This document shows, one piece after another, positions 1 through 7,501 of a stretch of DNA of 41,459 nucleotides. The DNA comes from a virus: the IMG/VR virus record IMGVR_UViG_3300010371_000061, positions 1 to 41,459 of that record. One strand, written 5' to 3'. Made by a program: the position numbers and the translations under genes. Numbering within the stretch: the stretch's first letter is position 1; every line of letters starts with the position of its first letter. The notes beneath the pieces are model-generated. The model worked only from the letters and a program-made list of their open reading frames with translations. It was not told the origin of the DNA and did not search any database.

Positions 1-2
1 AT

Positions 3-236
3 ATTAAAACAAAACAGAAAAAAAGATTCTGGAAATCTCTTGGAAGAGAAGTAGGAGAGTTTCTTGAAGGTGACGTGATAGTAGAGCAAACGACATCTGG
101 GGTACTAATGTATACGATTAAAAATAATAGCACATCTTCTAGAAACTGTAGTCTAAACTATGCTTCTCATGCCTATACCCACGGATTTCTATGTGGTTTT
201 TATCCAGTGGAATCTCTCGTAACATTTAAAGATTAA
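3..236 (+). CDS. Hypothetical protein, 5' end cut by window edge
   Basis: The frame is open from the first bases of the window to TAA at 234-236, giving 77 visible residues. The true start lies upstream. The visible part begins with a basic stretch (KQKKRFWKSLGREVGEF) and ends in a region rich in Cys, Tyr, His and Ser. I recognise no family. Spacing to the next gene, and the strand, fit the dense phage gene array that follows. Confidence 0.6.
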   Translation: MKTKQKKRFWKSLGREVGEFLEGDVIVEQTTSGVLMYTIKNNSTSSRNCSLNYASHAYTHGFLCGFYPVESLVTFKD

Positions 237-296
237 CACAATGCACCATCACATTATACGATTTTATGTTGAAATAAAAATCAGGAGGAAAGAGTA

Positions 297-455
297 GTGT
301 TCACATTTATAATGTTTGTTATATGGATTGCTTCAATTATTGCATTGGCTATTGAATATGGCACAGTGTGGCTGGTATTGCTTATTGTTACAACCATTTA
401 CTTAGCTATACGTGGCATAATATTCATTGGCTTTGATTTTGATGATTTATTTTAG
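297..455 (+). CDS. Small membrane protein, 52 aa
   Basis: GTG start preceded by AGGAGG at 283-288. The product is almost wholly hydrophobic, with two predicted membrane segments (about residues 3-20 and 24-46) and an acidic tail ending FDFDDLF. Function unknown. Small two-helix membrane proteins are common in phage host-takeover regions, but nothing more specific can be said. Confidence 0.65.
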   Translation: MFTFIMFVIWIASIIALAIEYGTVWLVLLIVTTIYLAIRGIIFIGFDFDDLF

Positions 456-490
456 TGATAAATTCAACATGCACATGGAGGTGAAAACGT

Positions 491-661
491 GTGGCTTCTA
501 ACAATCAATTTAAAGTAGTCTTATTGAATATGAAGCAAGAAGATTTACTAAACTTCATATGGGTGTATGACCAATACGTGCAGAATCTAAACACTGATGA
601 ATATCCTGTCACAATAGAGAGCTTCTATAAAAATTTTTATAAAACTCAACTTATTAAATAA
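491..661 (+). CDS. Hypothetical protein, 56 aa
   Basis: GTG start 6 nt after a strong GGAGGTG site at 478-484. An alternative GTG at 489 is out of frame. The soluble product is rich in Asn, Tyr and Phe (for example LNFIWVYDQYVQNL). No family recognised. It is followed after 27 nt by the next small gene. Confidence 0.6.
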   Translation: MASNNQFKVVLLNMKQEDLLNFIWVYDQYVQNLNTDEYPVTIESFYKNFYKTQLIK

Positions 662-688
662 TAAAAATACCGCTGAGTTGGAGGAGCA

Positions 689-856
689 ATGACTATGGAT
701 TTAATTAATATGACAGTACAAGAGAAGTTAGATTACATTATCAATAAGCTTCATAGTCTAGAAAAAGATATCCAAAAATTCGCAAGTGATAGAGCTGATG
801 AGTGGATTGAAACAGAGGATGGATTGCGAGCAATTATCATAAAACATAATAAGTAA
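689..856 (+). CDS. Hypothetical helical protein, 55 aa
   Basis: ATG at 689 with GGAGGAG at 680-686, three nt upstream; a second in-frame ATG at 695 gives better spacing and may be the true start. The product has a predicted amphipathic helix (VQEKLDYIINKLHSLEKDI) that could form a short coiled coil. Function unknown. Confidence 0.65.
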   Translation: MTMDLINMTVQEKLDYIINKLHSLEKDIQKFASDRADEWIETEDGLRAIIIKHNK

Positions 857-897
857 TAAGAGGTAAAATGTACCTTTACTGGGAAGTAGGTGAAATC

Positions 898-1065
898 ATG
901 AAATATCTGCTTATAGGGCTAGTTGTGGTGTTTATAGCACAAGGACTAGGCTATGCCGTGGGAAACGTTATACCTACAGCCTTTAGTGCATCCGCAAACT
1001 CATTTTTCTTAGCTATTCTGTTTTTCATCACATATTTAGGAGAAAGTGAAAAGAATACCAAGTAA
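898..1065 (+). CDS. Small membrane protein, 55 aa
   Basis: The frame is open from an ATG at 868, but the ATG at 898 is preferred: it follows TAGGTG and places a Lys directly before the first hydrophobic helix (MKYLLIGLVVVFIAQGLG). A second membrane segment spans about residues 33-47, and the tail is hydrophilic (GESEKNTK). Function unknown. Confidence 0.6.
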   Translation: MKYLLIGLVVVFIAQGLGYAVGNVIPTAFSASANSFFLAILFFITYLGESEKNTK

Positions 1066-1117
1066 AAAGTAAATTTTATTGGATGACGGACGTAAAGCGA
1101 AGTAAGAGGAGGATTTT

Positions 1118-1297
1118 ATGTCAAAAGAATTGGAAGATAGAATTTCTGAACTTGAGGACTTCGTAAAGGTTTACTACAACGCTTTCCTTGATTCAAGACA
1201 CATCAATGAAAATATGCGTATTTCACATAATGACCAATATTTCATATACGCAAAAGCGAACAGACTGCTAGGAGAACCGAACGGCAAAAGGATTTAA
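1118..1297 (+). CDS. Hypothetical protein, 59 aa
   Basis: ATG start 5 nt after AGAGGAGG. The product is soluble, with an acidic N-terminal helix (KELEDRISELEDFVKVYY) suggesting a short coiled coil, and a basic C-terminus. Its TAA overlaps a spurious upstream ATG of the next frame. No family recognised. Confidence 0.65.
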   Translation: MSKELEDRISELEDFVKVYYNAFLDSRHINENMRISHNDQYFIYAKANRLLGEPNGKRI

Positions 1298-1365
1298 TGA
1301 GCATTACGTTGATTTGTAGTCCGAGTATAAGATGCATTATGCTGAAAGGAGGAAGAAATATCACC

Positions 1366-1674
1366 ATGAGTAGATATAGGTACATCTTATGTGGTGTTGT
1401 ATTGGGAACTGATAAAATATCAGACTATAGACTTATAGGTGGAAAACACATCAAAGCGCCATATAAAAGCTCATCAGGATTGAGAGTTCAAATACCTGAT
1501 GACTTGGTGCTGGAGAAGTGGAGTTGCGACAACTACTCTACTACGAGAGATGAGCGAACACTTGATGAATTAGGATATGATGTGATGATATGGAACGGAA
1601 AGAAATGGGTTAAACACAATGAATTGAAAGGATTAAATCCTCACGAGTTCCCCTTTCCGATGTACGGATATTAA
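1366..1674 (+). CDS. Hypothetical protein, 102 aa
   Basis: The frame is open from 1297, but the only good ribosome site (AAAGGAGG, 1347-1354) lies ahead of the ATG at 1366, with a long spacing of about 11-13 nt. The product is soluble and mixed alpha/beta, with an aromatic C-terminal stretch (YDVMIWNGKKWVKHNELKG). Function unknown. Confidence 0.6.
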   Translation: MSRYRYILCGVVLGTDKISDYRLIGGKHIKAPYKSSSGLRVQIPDDLVLEKWSCDNYSTTRDERTLDELGYDVMIWNGKKWVKHNELKGLNPHEFPFPMYGY

Positions 1675-1756
1675 TGGCTAAGTGCTGTAGTAAATATGGC
1701 AATACAATCTGTGTTTTAAAGGATAGTTAATATATAAGGAGAAGGAGTGAAACTCA

Positions 1757-1939
1757 TTGAAAATAACTAAAGAGGAATTTTTAGAAAGAATTCATAAAGT
1801 CGGAGATGAAAATAAGTTAGTTAGACGATTGCTAGATGATGTTGGATACGATAAATTTCCAGAACATCTTATATCGCAATTGCACGAAAAGGCAGGGGTG
1901 AAAATAACTGTTATTACGGAGTATTCAACCGTAGATTAA
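1757..1939 (+). CDS. Hypothetical acidic/basic helical protein, 60 aa
   Basis: TTG start with AAGGAGTG about 7 nt upstream. The N-terminal part (KITKEEFLERIHKVGDEN) looks helical and highly charged. Immediately after the stop, at 1945-1955, lies one copy of the dispersed AGTACGACCAT element. Function unknown. Confidence 0.6.
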   Translation: MKITKEEFLERIHKVGDENKLVRRLLDDVGYDKFPEHLISQLHEKAGVKITVITEYSTVD

Positions 1940-1986
1940 TACCTAGTACGACCATAGCGCAATATCATGAAAAGGAGAGAGCTCAA

Positions 1987-2253
1987 ATGATTGAAGTCAG
2001 TATTTCGAAAGATGCGGATTGGGGTGGCTCTGGTAAAAGCTTCTCATTAGATAAAGGAGAAATAGAAATTATTCACGACACAGAGGATGGAAAAGACATA
2101 GTGCGAGTCACCATCAATGGAAAAATTGAATTTGAGTATGATGTGAATAATCCAGATGAAGAAATTGTTGGATACTTTACATCAAAAGAAGAATGGAAAG
2201 AAATCAAAAAATATATGACAGAAGAGCAAATAAGAAATATAGCATACGCTTGA
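1987..2253 (+). CDS. Hypothetical protein, 88 aa
   Basis: ATG start with AAGGAGAGAG upstream. Predicted mainly beta in the first 60 residues (short strands, DGKDIVRVTINGKIEFEYDV), followed by an acidic helical tail. Function unknown. A minus-strand frame over the same bases is only its shadow. Confidence 0.65.
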   Translation: MIEVSISKDADWGGSGKSFSLDKGEIEIIHDTEDGKDIVRVTINGKIEFEYDVNNPDEEIVGYFTSKEEWKEIKKYMTEEQIRNIAYA

Positions 2254-2361
2254 CTCAGCAATAAGTCAGAAGATGTGGGAAAACACTATCTAGAAAAAGC
2301 AGTCAGATATGCTAATAAGTCAATTCATATAGAATAAGATGAACATAGAGAGGTGGTCAAC

Positions 2362-2574
2362 ATGTACTATTTTTGGTTAATTCCGATACTACTAGTGGCA
2401 ATCGGTCTGTATTTCAGACACAAAGAAATTAAAGAGTTTAACAACGGCAATTGTAGTTGTGGTGGAGTTTTTAAAGCGATTGCTATGGATTCTCAAGGTG
2501 GTACTGGCTGGAGCTGTAATAAATGCAATAAATCCATGTGGACATCTTGGATTAAAGTATGTAAGTATAATTGA
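2362..2574 (+). CDS. Membrane-anchored zinc-ribbon protein, 70 aa
   Basis: The ATG at 2362 is chosen over the in-frame GTG at 2353, because GAGGTGG (2350-2356) overlaps that GTG and fits the ATG. Residues 3-18 form one membrane helix. Two cysteine pairs follow (NCSCGG and CNKCNK), about 26 residues apart, the pattern of a small zinc ribbon. The expected topology is a tethered cytoplasmic zinc-binding module. Partner unknown. Confidence 0.65.
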   Translation: MYYFWLIPILLVAIGLYFRHKEIKEFNNGNCSCGGVFKAIAMDSQGGTGWSCNKCNKSMWTSWIKVCKYN

Positions 2575-2600
2575 TGCGCATTGGCAAAAGGAGACATACT

Positions 2601-2777
2601 ATGGAAGTTAGAGTGGAGAACGATACAGAGGTCAAGGAGATATCTACAAACAGAATCTTAAAAATCATAGATGCAGTTGAAACGAACAACCAATTTGGTT
2701 ACGGGGTTTATTTATATAGATTTGAAGGCTTAACTGACACAAGTTTCGGATTGTATAGAAGCGAGTTTGTAGTTTGA
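2601..2777 (+). CDS. Hypothetical protein, 58 aa
   Basis: ATG at 2601 with AAAGGAGA upstream. The frame extends back to 2571, but that region contains the ribosome site. The product is probably beta-rich (GYGVYLYRFEGLTDTSFGLY). Function unknown. Confidence 0.6.
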   Translation: MEVRVENDTEVKEISTNRILKIIDAVETNNQFGYGVYLYRFEGLTDTSFGLYRSEFVV

Positions 2778-2818
2778 TACACAGTTCATCTATGAAGCGT
2801 GGTAAAGGAGATAAAAAT

Positions 2819-3004
2819 ATGGGAAATTTCAAAGTTAAAATTACTGACTCATTCGCTTATGAAATTGAAATAAAAGCAAAAAATAAGAACGAAGCTATCA
2901 AAAAAGCAAAAGAATACTATGAAAATGTCGATGATGGATATGTAGGGGTTGCAGATGCAAATAGCTTTGAAAGCACCAAAATTCAAATACTAAAAGATGA
3001 ATGA
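2819..3004 (+). CDS. DpnD/PcfM-like small protein, 61 aa
   Basis: ATG at 2819 with AAAGGAGA eight nt upstream. The arrangement of a first strand, then EIEIKAKNKNEAIKKAKEYY, then a Tyr/Asp-rich turn and a final strand (ESTKIQIL) matches my memory of the short DpnD/PcfM family found on phages and mobile elements. That family has no established biochemical role. A copy of the ACAGTACGA element follows the stop at 3008-3016. Confidence 0.55.
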   Translation: MGNFKVKITDSFAYEIEIKAKNKNEAIKKAKEYYENVDDGYVGVADANSFESTKIQILKDE

Positions 3005-3072
3005 TATACAGTACGATAGTTATCTGTCTTAATTAGAATATGAATTCTGTTTTTATAAGGAAGGTGAAATCA

Positions 3073-3336
3073 ATGAGCATTATTGAAACTCTTAAACCTT
3101 GTCCATTTTGTGGAGGAGTAGCACATCTTTCAATCAGTGATGATGAAGGAAATGATAGGGATGAAGAGTACGAAAACGACCCGTGGTCTGGACTTTCATT
3201 TAAGATTCAACATAATCACGATGATAATAAAGGGTGTCCAATAGCTTCTTATAGTGCAGAAGAGGGTGGCTCTATAGGCGTTTACCTTTATGAAAGTCGT
3301 GAAGAAGCAACCCAAGCTTGGAATACAAGGAGTTGA
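3073..3336 (+). CDS. Lar-like zinc protein (possible anti-restriction)
   Basis: ATG at 3073 with AAGGAAGGTG upstream; an earlier in-frame ATG (3040) lacks a site. Residues 7-14 read LKPCPFCG and the C-terminus reads SREEATQAWNTRS, the two hallmarks of the Lar (restriction alleviation) family. A further HNH-like cluster (QHNHDDNKGCP, about residues 49-59) supplies more zinc ligands. Founding Lar from the Rac prophage modulates type I restriction-modification. Whether this 87-aa copy does so is inference, since many phage Lar-like proteins are untested. Confidence 0.65.
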   Translation: MSIIETLKPCPFCGGVAHLSISDDEGNDRDEEYENDPWSGLSFKIQHNHDDNKGCPIASYSAEEGGSIGVYLYESREEATQAWNTRS

Positions 3337-3340
3337 TAGT

Positions 3341-3529
3341 ATGGTTACAAGAGAGTATTTTGTCTGGTTTAAAAGTGAAGAGTGCCTAGTCATCAAAGTA
3401 AAAGATGATGTAAACAGACCCAACAATGACGATTGTGATACTGTATTACAACGTTGGGTCTATGAAAATTATGGAGATACAGAATATGAGTATTTTGAAA
3501 TTGATTCTGTTGAGGTTATAGAACTCTGA
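3341..3529 (+). CDS. Hypothetical acidic protein, 62 aa
   Basis: ATG at 3341 lies 4 nt after the Lar-like stop, and its ribosome site (AAGGAG) sits inside the end of that gene, so the two are probably translationally coupled. The product is acidic with many aromatic residues (VYENYGDTEYEYFEID). Function unknown. Confidence 0.6.
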   Translation: MVTREYFVWFKSEECLVIKVKDDVNRPNNDDCDTVLQRWVYENYGDTEYEYFEIDSVEVIEL

Positions 3530-3545
3530 TAAGGAAGGTGAAGAA

Positions 3546-3761
3546 ATGACAGAATTAGAAAGAAAACAGTCCCAATTGATTTATAATTTGCGAGACGAAA
3601 AAGTAAAATTGGAGAATGCGAATCGTCATCTTCTGAGGGAGAATTACGAGCTACAAGCATTTAAACATCACGCAGAATTCATCTTGTCGGAAAATATGTA
3701 TGAGCAAATAGTAGAGGAAACAGAAGAACACCTGACGAGAGAAAAAGAAAATGTGCAATAG
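3546..3761 (+). CDS. Coiled-coil protein, 71 aa
   Basis: ATG start after AAGGAAGGTG. Residues 1-55 have dense heptad-like Leu/Glu/Arg spacing (LRDEKVKLENANRHLLREN), predicting one long coiled coil. Function unknown. Confidence 0.65.
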   Translation: MTELERKQSQLIYNLRDEKVKLENANRHLLRENYELQAFKHHAEFILSENMYEQIVEETEEHLTREKENVQ

Positions 3762-3774
3762 GGAGGTCAATAAA

Positions 3775-4059
3775 TTGGATAAAAAAGAAGCTAAATTCAT
3801 GATGTATGATTGGGATGAAGGAGTATTCGAACTACTACCGACAAATAATATTGTTGAATCTATTTATACTGCATGGAACTATGAGTTTGATTTGTATGAA
3901 GTTGAAACTGAAGATATCGTCTTTAGTGGTCGAGAGTGCAATGAGGCAAACTCTGAATGGTTAGAACCATATGGAATAAGAATGATAGACGGAGATAGAT
4001 ATAGGGTTCTGCAAGACATTAAAACTGGTGAGGTTTATGAAGCTGAGTGGCAGTCTTAA
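3775..4059 (+). CDS. Hypothetical protein, 94 aa
   Basis: TTG start at 3775 chosen because GGGAGGTC lies about 7 nt before it; the upstream in-frame ATG (3751) sits inside the previous gene with no site. The acidic product looks beta-rich and contains repeated Asp/Glu-Val-Tyr patches. Function unknown. Confidence 0.6.
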   Translation: MDKKEAKFMMYDWDEGVFELLPTNNIVESIYTAWNYEFDLYEVETEDIVFSGRECNEANSEWLEPYGIRMIDGDRYRVLQDIKTGEVYEAEWQS

Positions 4060-4091
4060 TAATGAAATACTCTGCACAAAGGAGGTACTGT

Positions 4092-4265
4092 ATGAAAAAA
4101 GTAATTGTAACAGAAGAGTATGATTCAAAGATAAATGAGCATTTGTATGAAGAAGGGCAAATGATTAAAGTCACTGAATTAGATGGATTTGAAGATAGCT
4201 ATGCCATATATAGATATGGTGGGTTGGACTGGATACCGAAAACTCATGTGAAAATAGTTGATTGA
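4092..4265 (+). CDS. Hypothetical beta-rich protein, 57 aa
   Basis: ATG with AAAGGAGG seven nt upstream. The compact product (MKKVIVTEEYDSKI... ending GLDWIPKTHVKIVD) looks like a small beta barrel. The W-I-P-x-x-H-V-K ending resembles the closing strands of SH3-like small phage proteins. That resemblance is only suggestive. Confidence 0.6.
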   Translation: MKKVIVTEEYDSKINEHLYEEGQMIKVTELDGFEDSYAIYRYGGLDWIPKTHVKIVD

Positions 4266-4305
4266 TGGTTGCTAGCTTATTCAACGATGGAAGGGAGAGT
4301 TGAGA

Positions 4306-4662
4306 ATGTCTCAAGTGAACTTTAAAGATGACGAATTCTACGGATTATTACATTTTAATGTGATAGCTATGGAGTATGAAAATATGCAAGAGATAGAAGT
4401 AACTATAAACGATTTTGATGACTTTATTTTTTATATGAGTAGCTTTTACAAAGAGGATTATGACTCGCTATTTAAGGAGAGCTTAACTGTCGAATCAATA
4501 GAATTTGAAGGATTTTCTTTCAAAGGAAGACAGGATAGCGAAAGTTTCTCAATTGATATGACTGATGGATGGAAGCGAGCAACTATCATCTTTGATGAAA
4601 AGAAATTCGGTGATGTAAATATTGATAAACTAAGACGAATGAAGAAGATTATTGAGGAGTAG
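4306..4662 (+). CDS. Hypothetical protein, 118 aa
   Basis: ATG at 4306 preferred over TTG at 4300, because GGGAG (4292-4297) is properly spaced only for the ATG. The acidic, Phe-rich product has alternating strands and helices and a basic helical tail (KLRRMKKIIEE). No family recognised. Confidence 0.6.
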   Translation: MSQVNFKDDEFYGLLHFNVIAMEYENMQEIEVTINDFDDFIFYMSSFYKEDYDSLFKESLTVESIEFEGFSFKGRQDSESFSIDMTDGWKRATIIFDEKKFGDVNIDKLRRMKKIIEE

Positions 4663-4669
4663 ATAAGGA

Positions 4670-4975
4670 ATGAAAATCAGCAAAGATAGATGTTATGTAC
4701 TACTTTCTATTAAGTGGACTAGAAAAGGCACACTAATGTTTTGGGGAACAATATCAGAAGATGACAACGAACGCTCCTTTGGAGGTTATACAGATGACAT
4801 AAACGCTTGTGAGAGGTACACATTCGAAGAAGCAAGAAATGAACGTCATTCCCATTATGAATATAATGACGAAACACTCGACCAATTAATGAATGACAAT
4901 CGAGATGGCACTTGGATAATTCACATCAATGACTTGGGTAATTTAGGTAAGGCTGTTGTGCATTACGTCTACTAG
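4670..4975 (+). CDS. Hypothetical protein, 101 aa
   Basis: ATG 7 nt after the previous stop, with a short AAGGA site. The N-terminal part (CYVLLSIKWTRKGTLMFWG) is beta-rich, followed by an acidic middle (YTDDINACERYTFEEA). Function unknown. Confidence 0.6.
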   Translation: MKISKDRCYVLLSIKWTRKGTLMFWGTISEDDNERSFGGYTDDINACERYTFEEARNERHSHYEYNDETLDQLMNDNRDGTWIIHINDLGNLGKAVVHYVY

Positions 4976-5025
4976 AGCATGATACTTACCAAGTAAAACT
5001 TCAATTTTAAAAGGAGGAGAGTAAT

Positions 5026-5223
5026 ATGAAATTCAAAGTAATTGAAAATGAAATGCCTGCTTTCGAGGAAGAGTTGAATGAGTTTGTGTCACGAAAAGAC
5101 ATTGAAATTCTCGATATTAAGTATTCAACATCAGGTCTTGCTCCAGACGAAGAATATGGTTGGCATACAGCTAACATGCACAATGTTTTGATTAGTTATC
5201 GCCAATTTGAAGAAGTGCAATAA
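5026..5223 (+). CDS. Hypothetical protein, 65 aa
   Basis: ATG with AAGGAGGAGAG upstream, preceded by the recurring ATTTTAAAAGGAGG leader. The beginning (MKFKVIENEMPAFEEELNEF) is acidic and helical, with a strand at IEILDIKYS and a final strand. Function unknown. Confidence 0.6.
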   Translation: MKFKVIENEMPAFEEELNEFVSRKDIEILDIKYSTSGLAPDEEYGWHTANMHNVLISYRQFEEVQ

Positions 5224-5248
5224 AAACTATATTTTAAAGGAGAATGCT

Positions 5249-5365
5249 ATGCGTGATACAAAACCTAATGACTACACTTTTGAGATAGTGATTTATTCTT
5301 TATTAATGCTAGCTTTAGTTGGACTAGGTGTAATCGTTTATCTAGTATTCAGCAGGATATTTTAA
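5249..5365 (+). CDS. Single-pass membrane peptide, 38 aa
   Basis: ATG with TTTTAAAGGAG upstream. A polar N-terminus (MRDTKPNDYTF) leads into one strongly hydrophobic helix (IYSLLMLALVGLGVIVYLVF). Function unknown. The strong ribosome site and clean hydrophobic segment support a real gene despite its size. Confidence 0.55.
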   Translation: MRDTKPNDYTFEIVIYSLLMLALVGLGVIVYLVFSRIF

Positions 5366-5410
5366 CGTCGCAGTATGACCCATAGAAAATTTATAGGTAG
5401 GGGTGAGAAG

Positions 5411-5779
5411 ATGAAAGAGATTGAAGTTCAACAAAATAATATCAATGAATTAATTAAATTGACTCAACAATACCCAGACTTAAGAATCGTCCCTATGGTT
5501 GACAGTGAAGTTGGTGGAGATGATTTTTCTTGGTATATGGGTAATTGGGGAAAGACTGATATTGAAGAAGTTTACCATGAAGATGAAAGAATTTATTTTC
5601 GCTCTCTGGATGAGGATGATTTAATAGAGAGGAAAATGGATATTATCTTTGATGAGGAGCATGTTACTCATCAATATTTAAACGATGAAGAGCTTAAAGT
5701 GGTTGCAGATAAAGCAACAAAACAAGTCGAAGAATTAGAGTGGGAGAAAGTTATCGTTGTGTATATTAATTGTCCATAA
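5411..5779 (+). CDS. Hypothetical acidic protein, 122 aa
   Basis: ATG at 5411 follows GGGGTGAG. An upstream in-frame ATG at 5375 belongs to a dispersed CAGTATGACCCA element and lacks a ribosome site, so it is rejected. The product is strongly acidic, with a helical N-terminus (QQNNINELIKLTQQYP) and WYMGNWG in the middle. It resembles small phage proteins of unknown function that carry such tryptophan motifs. Confidence 0.6.
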   Translation: MKEIEVQQNNINELIKLTQQYPDLRIVPMVDSEVGGDDFSWYMGNWGKTDIEEVYHEDERIYFRSLDEDDLIERKMDIIFDEEHVTHQYLNDEELKVVADKATKQVEELEWEKVIVVYINCP

Positions 5780-5796
5780 TAGATAGGAGGAAAAAT

Positions 5797-6087
5797 ATGA
5801 ACGGCAGAGATTTAATCTTAGAGTTATTAGATTTACCATTAGATGCAACAATTGAAATTAGCATAGGTGGAGACGAAGTAGGTATTGCTGAAGTTAAAAC
5901 ACGATACGGCTTTTCTGACTATATACAAATAGTTATTGATGATAACAGAGTAGAGCTGATAGATAAAACTGATTTAGAAGAGTTGAGAGATGGCTTCGCA
6001 ACTTTGATAGAGTACGCTAGAGAATTAGAAGACGTAATAAATTCACTCAACACAGAGCTTGCTCGTTTGGAAGAAAAGAATGAATAA
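5797..6087 (+). CDS. Hypothetical acidic coiled-coil protein, 96 aa
   Basis: ATG with ATAGGAGG eight nt upstream. The N-terminal half has a compact beta region (DATIEISIGGDEVGIAEV). The last 40 residues (LEELRDGFATLIEYARELED and on) predict an acidic coiled coil. The gene overlaps the next by 8 nt. Function unknown. Confidence 0.65.
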   Translation: MNGRDLILELLDLPLDATIEISIGGDEVGIAEVKTRYGFSDYIQIVIDDNRVELIDKTDLEELRDGFATLIEYARELEDVINSLNTELARLEEKNE

Positions 6088-6307
6088 ATACATCTTTACT
6101 TTTGGTTCAGGGCATCTTTATCAAGGATTCTACCAACCCATATTTGCTAGTGATAGAAGTATTGCTCGACTTAAGATGATTGAGCTTTACGGTTTAAAGT
6201 GGGGCTTTGAGTACACAGAAGAAGAATGGAATAAAACAATTAAAGACTACTCTTATGGCAATTCTATTAATTGGGAAAGACCATTAGAAGCAGTATATTG
6301 TGATTGA
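6080..6307 (+). CDS. Hypothetical protein, 75 aa
   Basis: ATG at 6080 overlaps the end of the previous gene and uses a GGAAGAAAAG site there. The product (MNKYIFTFGSGHLYQGFYQP...) has the look of small phage proteins that take up an alpha-beta fold, with repeated aromatic residues and an acidic helix (YTEEEWNKTIKDY). Function unknown. Confidence 0.6.
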   Translation: MNKYIFTFGSGHLYQGFYQPIFASDRSIARLKMIELYGLKWGFEYTEEEWNKTIKDYSYGNSINWERPLEAVYCD

Positions 6308-6319
6308 GAGGTGTTTATT

Positions 6320-6514
6320 TTGAATCAGCACAAAGTAATTAAAATACTGGGAGAAGCAGAGCCAATGAAACACAGATTCGACCACATAATAGTGAACTAC
6401 TGGGGAGTTCCAGTAGTTTTAGAGTTTAACGGTAAGAGAAATGAATCTATTGTATCATTTGACACCTTAGAGAAGGCGCAAAAACTTCAGTTAGGGGATG
6501 TGTTCATGCGATGA
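6320..6514 (+). CDS. Hypothetical protein, 64 aa
   Basis: TTG start at 6320 with GAGAGGTG upstream; GTG at 6311 lies inside that site. The product is basic at its N-terminus and beta-rich (HIIVNYWGVPVVLEFNGK). Its stop overlaps the next ATG (ATGA at 6511-6514), implying coupled translation. Confidence 0.6.
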   Translation: MNQHKVIKILGEAEPMKHRFDHIIVNYWGVPVVLEFNGKRNESIVSFDTLEKAQKLQLGDVFMR

Positions 6515-6684
6515 CGAGATTAAGCAAGAGTAAGGAAGTGGAAATAAGAAACAGACTGGACGAAATTGGAGCTAGAATGTATCATGATGTAGTTGTCTTT
6601 GATGACATTCACTGGTCACATAAGACTATTAATGAATTGCTATTCATCATCTACACACTACAAGAGTGGGAGGAGGATGGATAG
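6511..6684 (+). CDS. Hypothetical protein, 57 aa
   Basis: ATG overlaps the preceding stop by 4 nt. The product has a basic start (MTRLSKSKEVEIRNRLDEIG) and a tryptophan-containing helix (SHKTINELLFIIYTL). It ends in EWEEDG, whose codons provide the GGAGGAGG ribosome site for the next reading frame. Function unknown. Confidence 0.6.
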   Translation: MTRLSKSKEVEIRNRLDEIGARMYHDVVVFDDIHWSHKTINELLFIIYTLQEWEEDG

Positions 6685-6747
6685 ATGTATTTAGAAAATA
6701 TGTTACTACTGATATTCGCTATTAGTAGTACAAAGGAGGATGAGTGA
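6685..6747 (+). CDS. Possible 20-aa hydrophobic peptide
   Basis: ATG directly follows the preceding TAG and has GGGAGGAGG at 6668-6676. The peptide (MYLENMLLLIFAISSTKEDE) is half hydrophobic, half acidic. Its final codons form the AAAGGAGG site of the next gene, so it may serve only to couple translation. It could equally be spurious. Confidence 0.35.
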   Translation: MYLENMLLLIFAISSTKEDE

Positions 6748-6748
6748 G

Positions 6749-7003
6749 TTGAGTGGAGAAGAATTAGAAATAGAAAACGTTGATAGAGCAGAAAGAGTTT
6801 TAACTCAAAAGTATGAAACACTATCTAACTCATTAGTAAAAAACTTTGAAAAAATTAGGCACGAATTAGAAACATATGAAATTGGTGAGAAGATTCTTGC
6901 TAGAGTCGGAGAAGTAATGTATAAAATTTCTAATATGGATGACATTAAAGAAATTGAAGAAGAAGTGAAATATTTGTCGGATACTTTTTACCAGTGGATA
7001 TGA
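6749..7003 (+). CDS. Coiled-coil protein, 84 aa
   Basis: TTG start at 6749 is 8 nt after AAAGGAGGA. The ATG at 6740 overlaps that site and is rejected. The product is almost all helix, with acidic heptad repeats (LVKNFEKIRHELETYEIGEK). Function unknown. Confidence 0.6.
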   Translation: MSGEELEIENVDRAERVLTQKYETLSNSLVKNFEKIRHELETYEIGEKILARVGEVMYKISNMDDIKEIEEEVKYLSDTFYQWI

Positions 7004-7033
7004 ATATGAAAATAGATTAATAGGAGTGATAAA

Positions 7034-7306
7034 ATGATTTTAAAATTAGTGGAAGTTAAAAGAGAAACAGGCAATATTGAGCTAGATAAAGAGAATATCA
7101 ATAAGAAATTTCTTGTAAGTCAGATGCTCACAGGGAGAAGTGCTGTATTGTATTATCTGGATGAACACAATGACATTACAAATATGTACTTGAATACTTC
7201 AGGAGTTAAAAGTATTGGTATTGTATATGATATTTTGTATATGGAAACGAATAATACAATGTACAAATTTGAAATTGTAACCACAGGAGTGATTGGTAAT
7301 GAATAA
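7034..7306 (+). CDS. Hypothetical beta-rich protein, 90 aa
   Basis: ATG with TAGGAGTG upstream. Alternating hydrophobic strands (MILKLVEVKRETGNIEL, then VLYYLDEHNDITNMYL) suggest a beta-sandwich or barrel. The gene overlaps the next by 8 nt. Function unknown. Confidence 0.6.
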   Translation: MILKLVEVKRETGNIELDKENINKKFLVSQMLTGRSAVLYYLDEHNDITNMYLNTSGVKSIGIVYDILYMETNNTMYKFEIVTTGVIGNE

Positions 7307-7484
7307 AAATACTACTGTTTGGATTGTAATTTATGACTATAATGTGTCAGGTGAAGATTCTATTATGGGAGTTTTCTTTTGTGAGAAGAAAGCAAAGGAA
7401 TTTATTGCAGACTACGTTTTAAAGAATGAGATAGATACTGGTTATTTATATTTATTCTCTAAAGAAGTAAGTGACAACTATTAA
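7299..7484 (+). CDS. Hypothetical protein, 61 aa
   Basis: ATG at 7299 with GGAGTGATTG upstream, overlapping the preceding gene. The pattern of a strand (TTVWIVIYDY), a turn, then MGVFFCEKKAKEFIADYV is like small phage alpha/beta proteins whose first strand is followed by a G-V-F-x-x-x-x-K-A motif. I know no function for them. Confidence 0.6.
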   Translation: MNKNTTVWIVIYDYNVSGEDSIMGVFFCEKKAKEFIADYVLKNEIDTGYLYLFSKEVSDNY

Positions 7485-7501
7485 TTAAAGGAGGTGAGAA
7501 G

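Noticed and set aside
1297-1365. ATG 1297 as start of the gene ending at 1674
   Set aside because: It overlaps the previous stop with no ribosome site, while AAAGGAGG lies downstream of it.
5375-5410. ATG 5375 as start of the gene ending at 5779
   Set aside because: This ATG is part of a dispersed CAGTATGACCCA element and lacks a ribosome site; ATG 5411 has GGGGTGAG.
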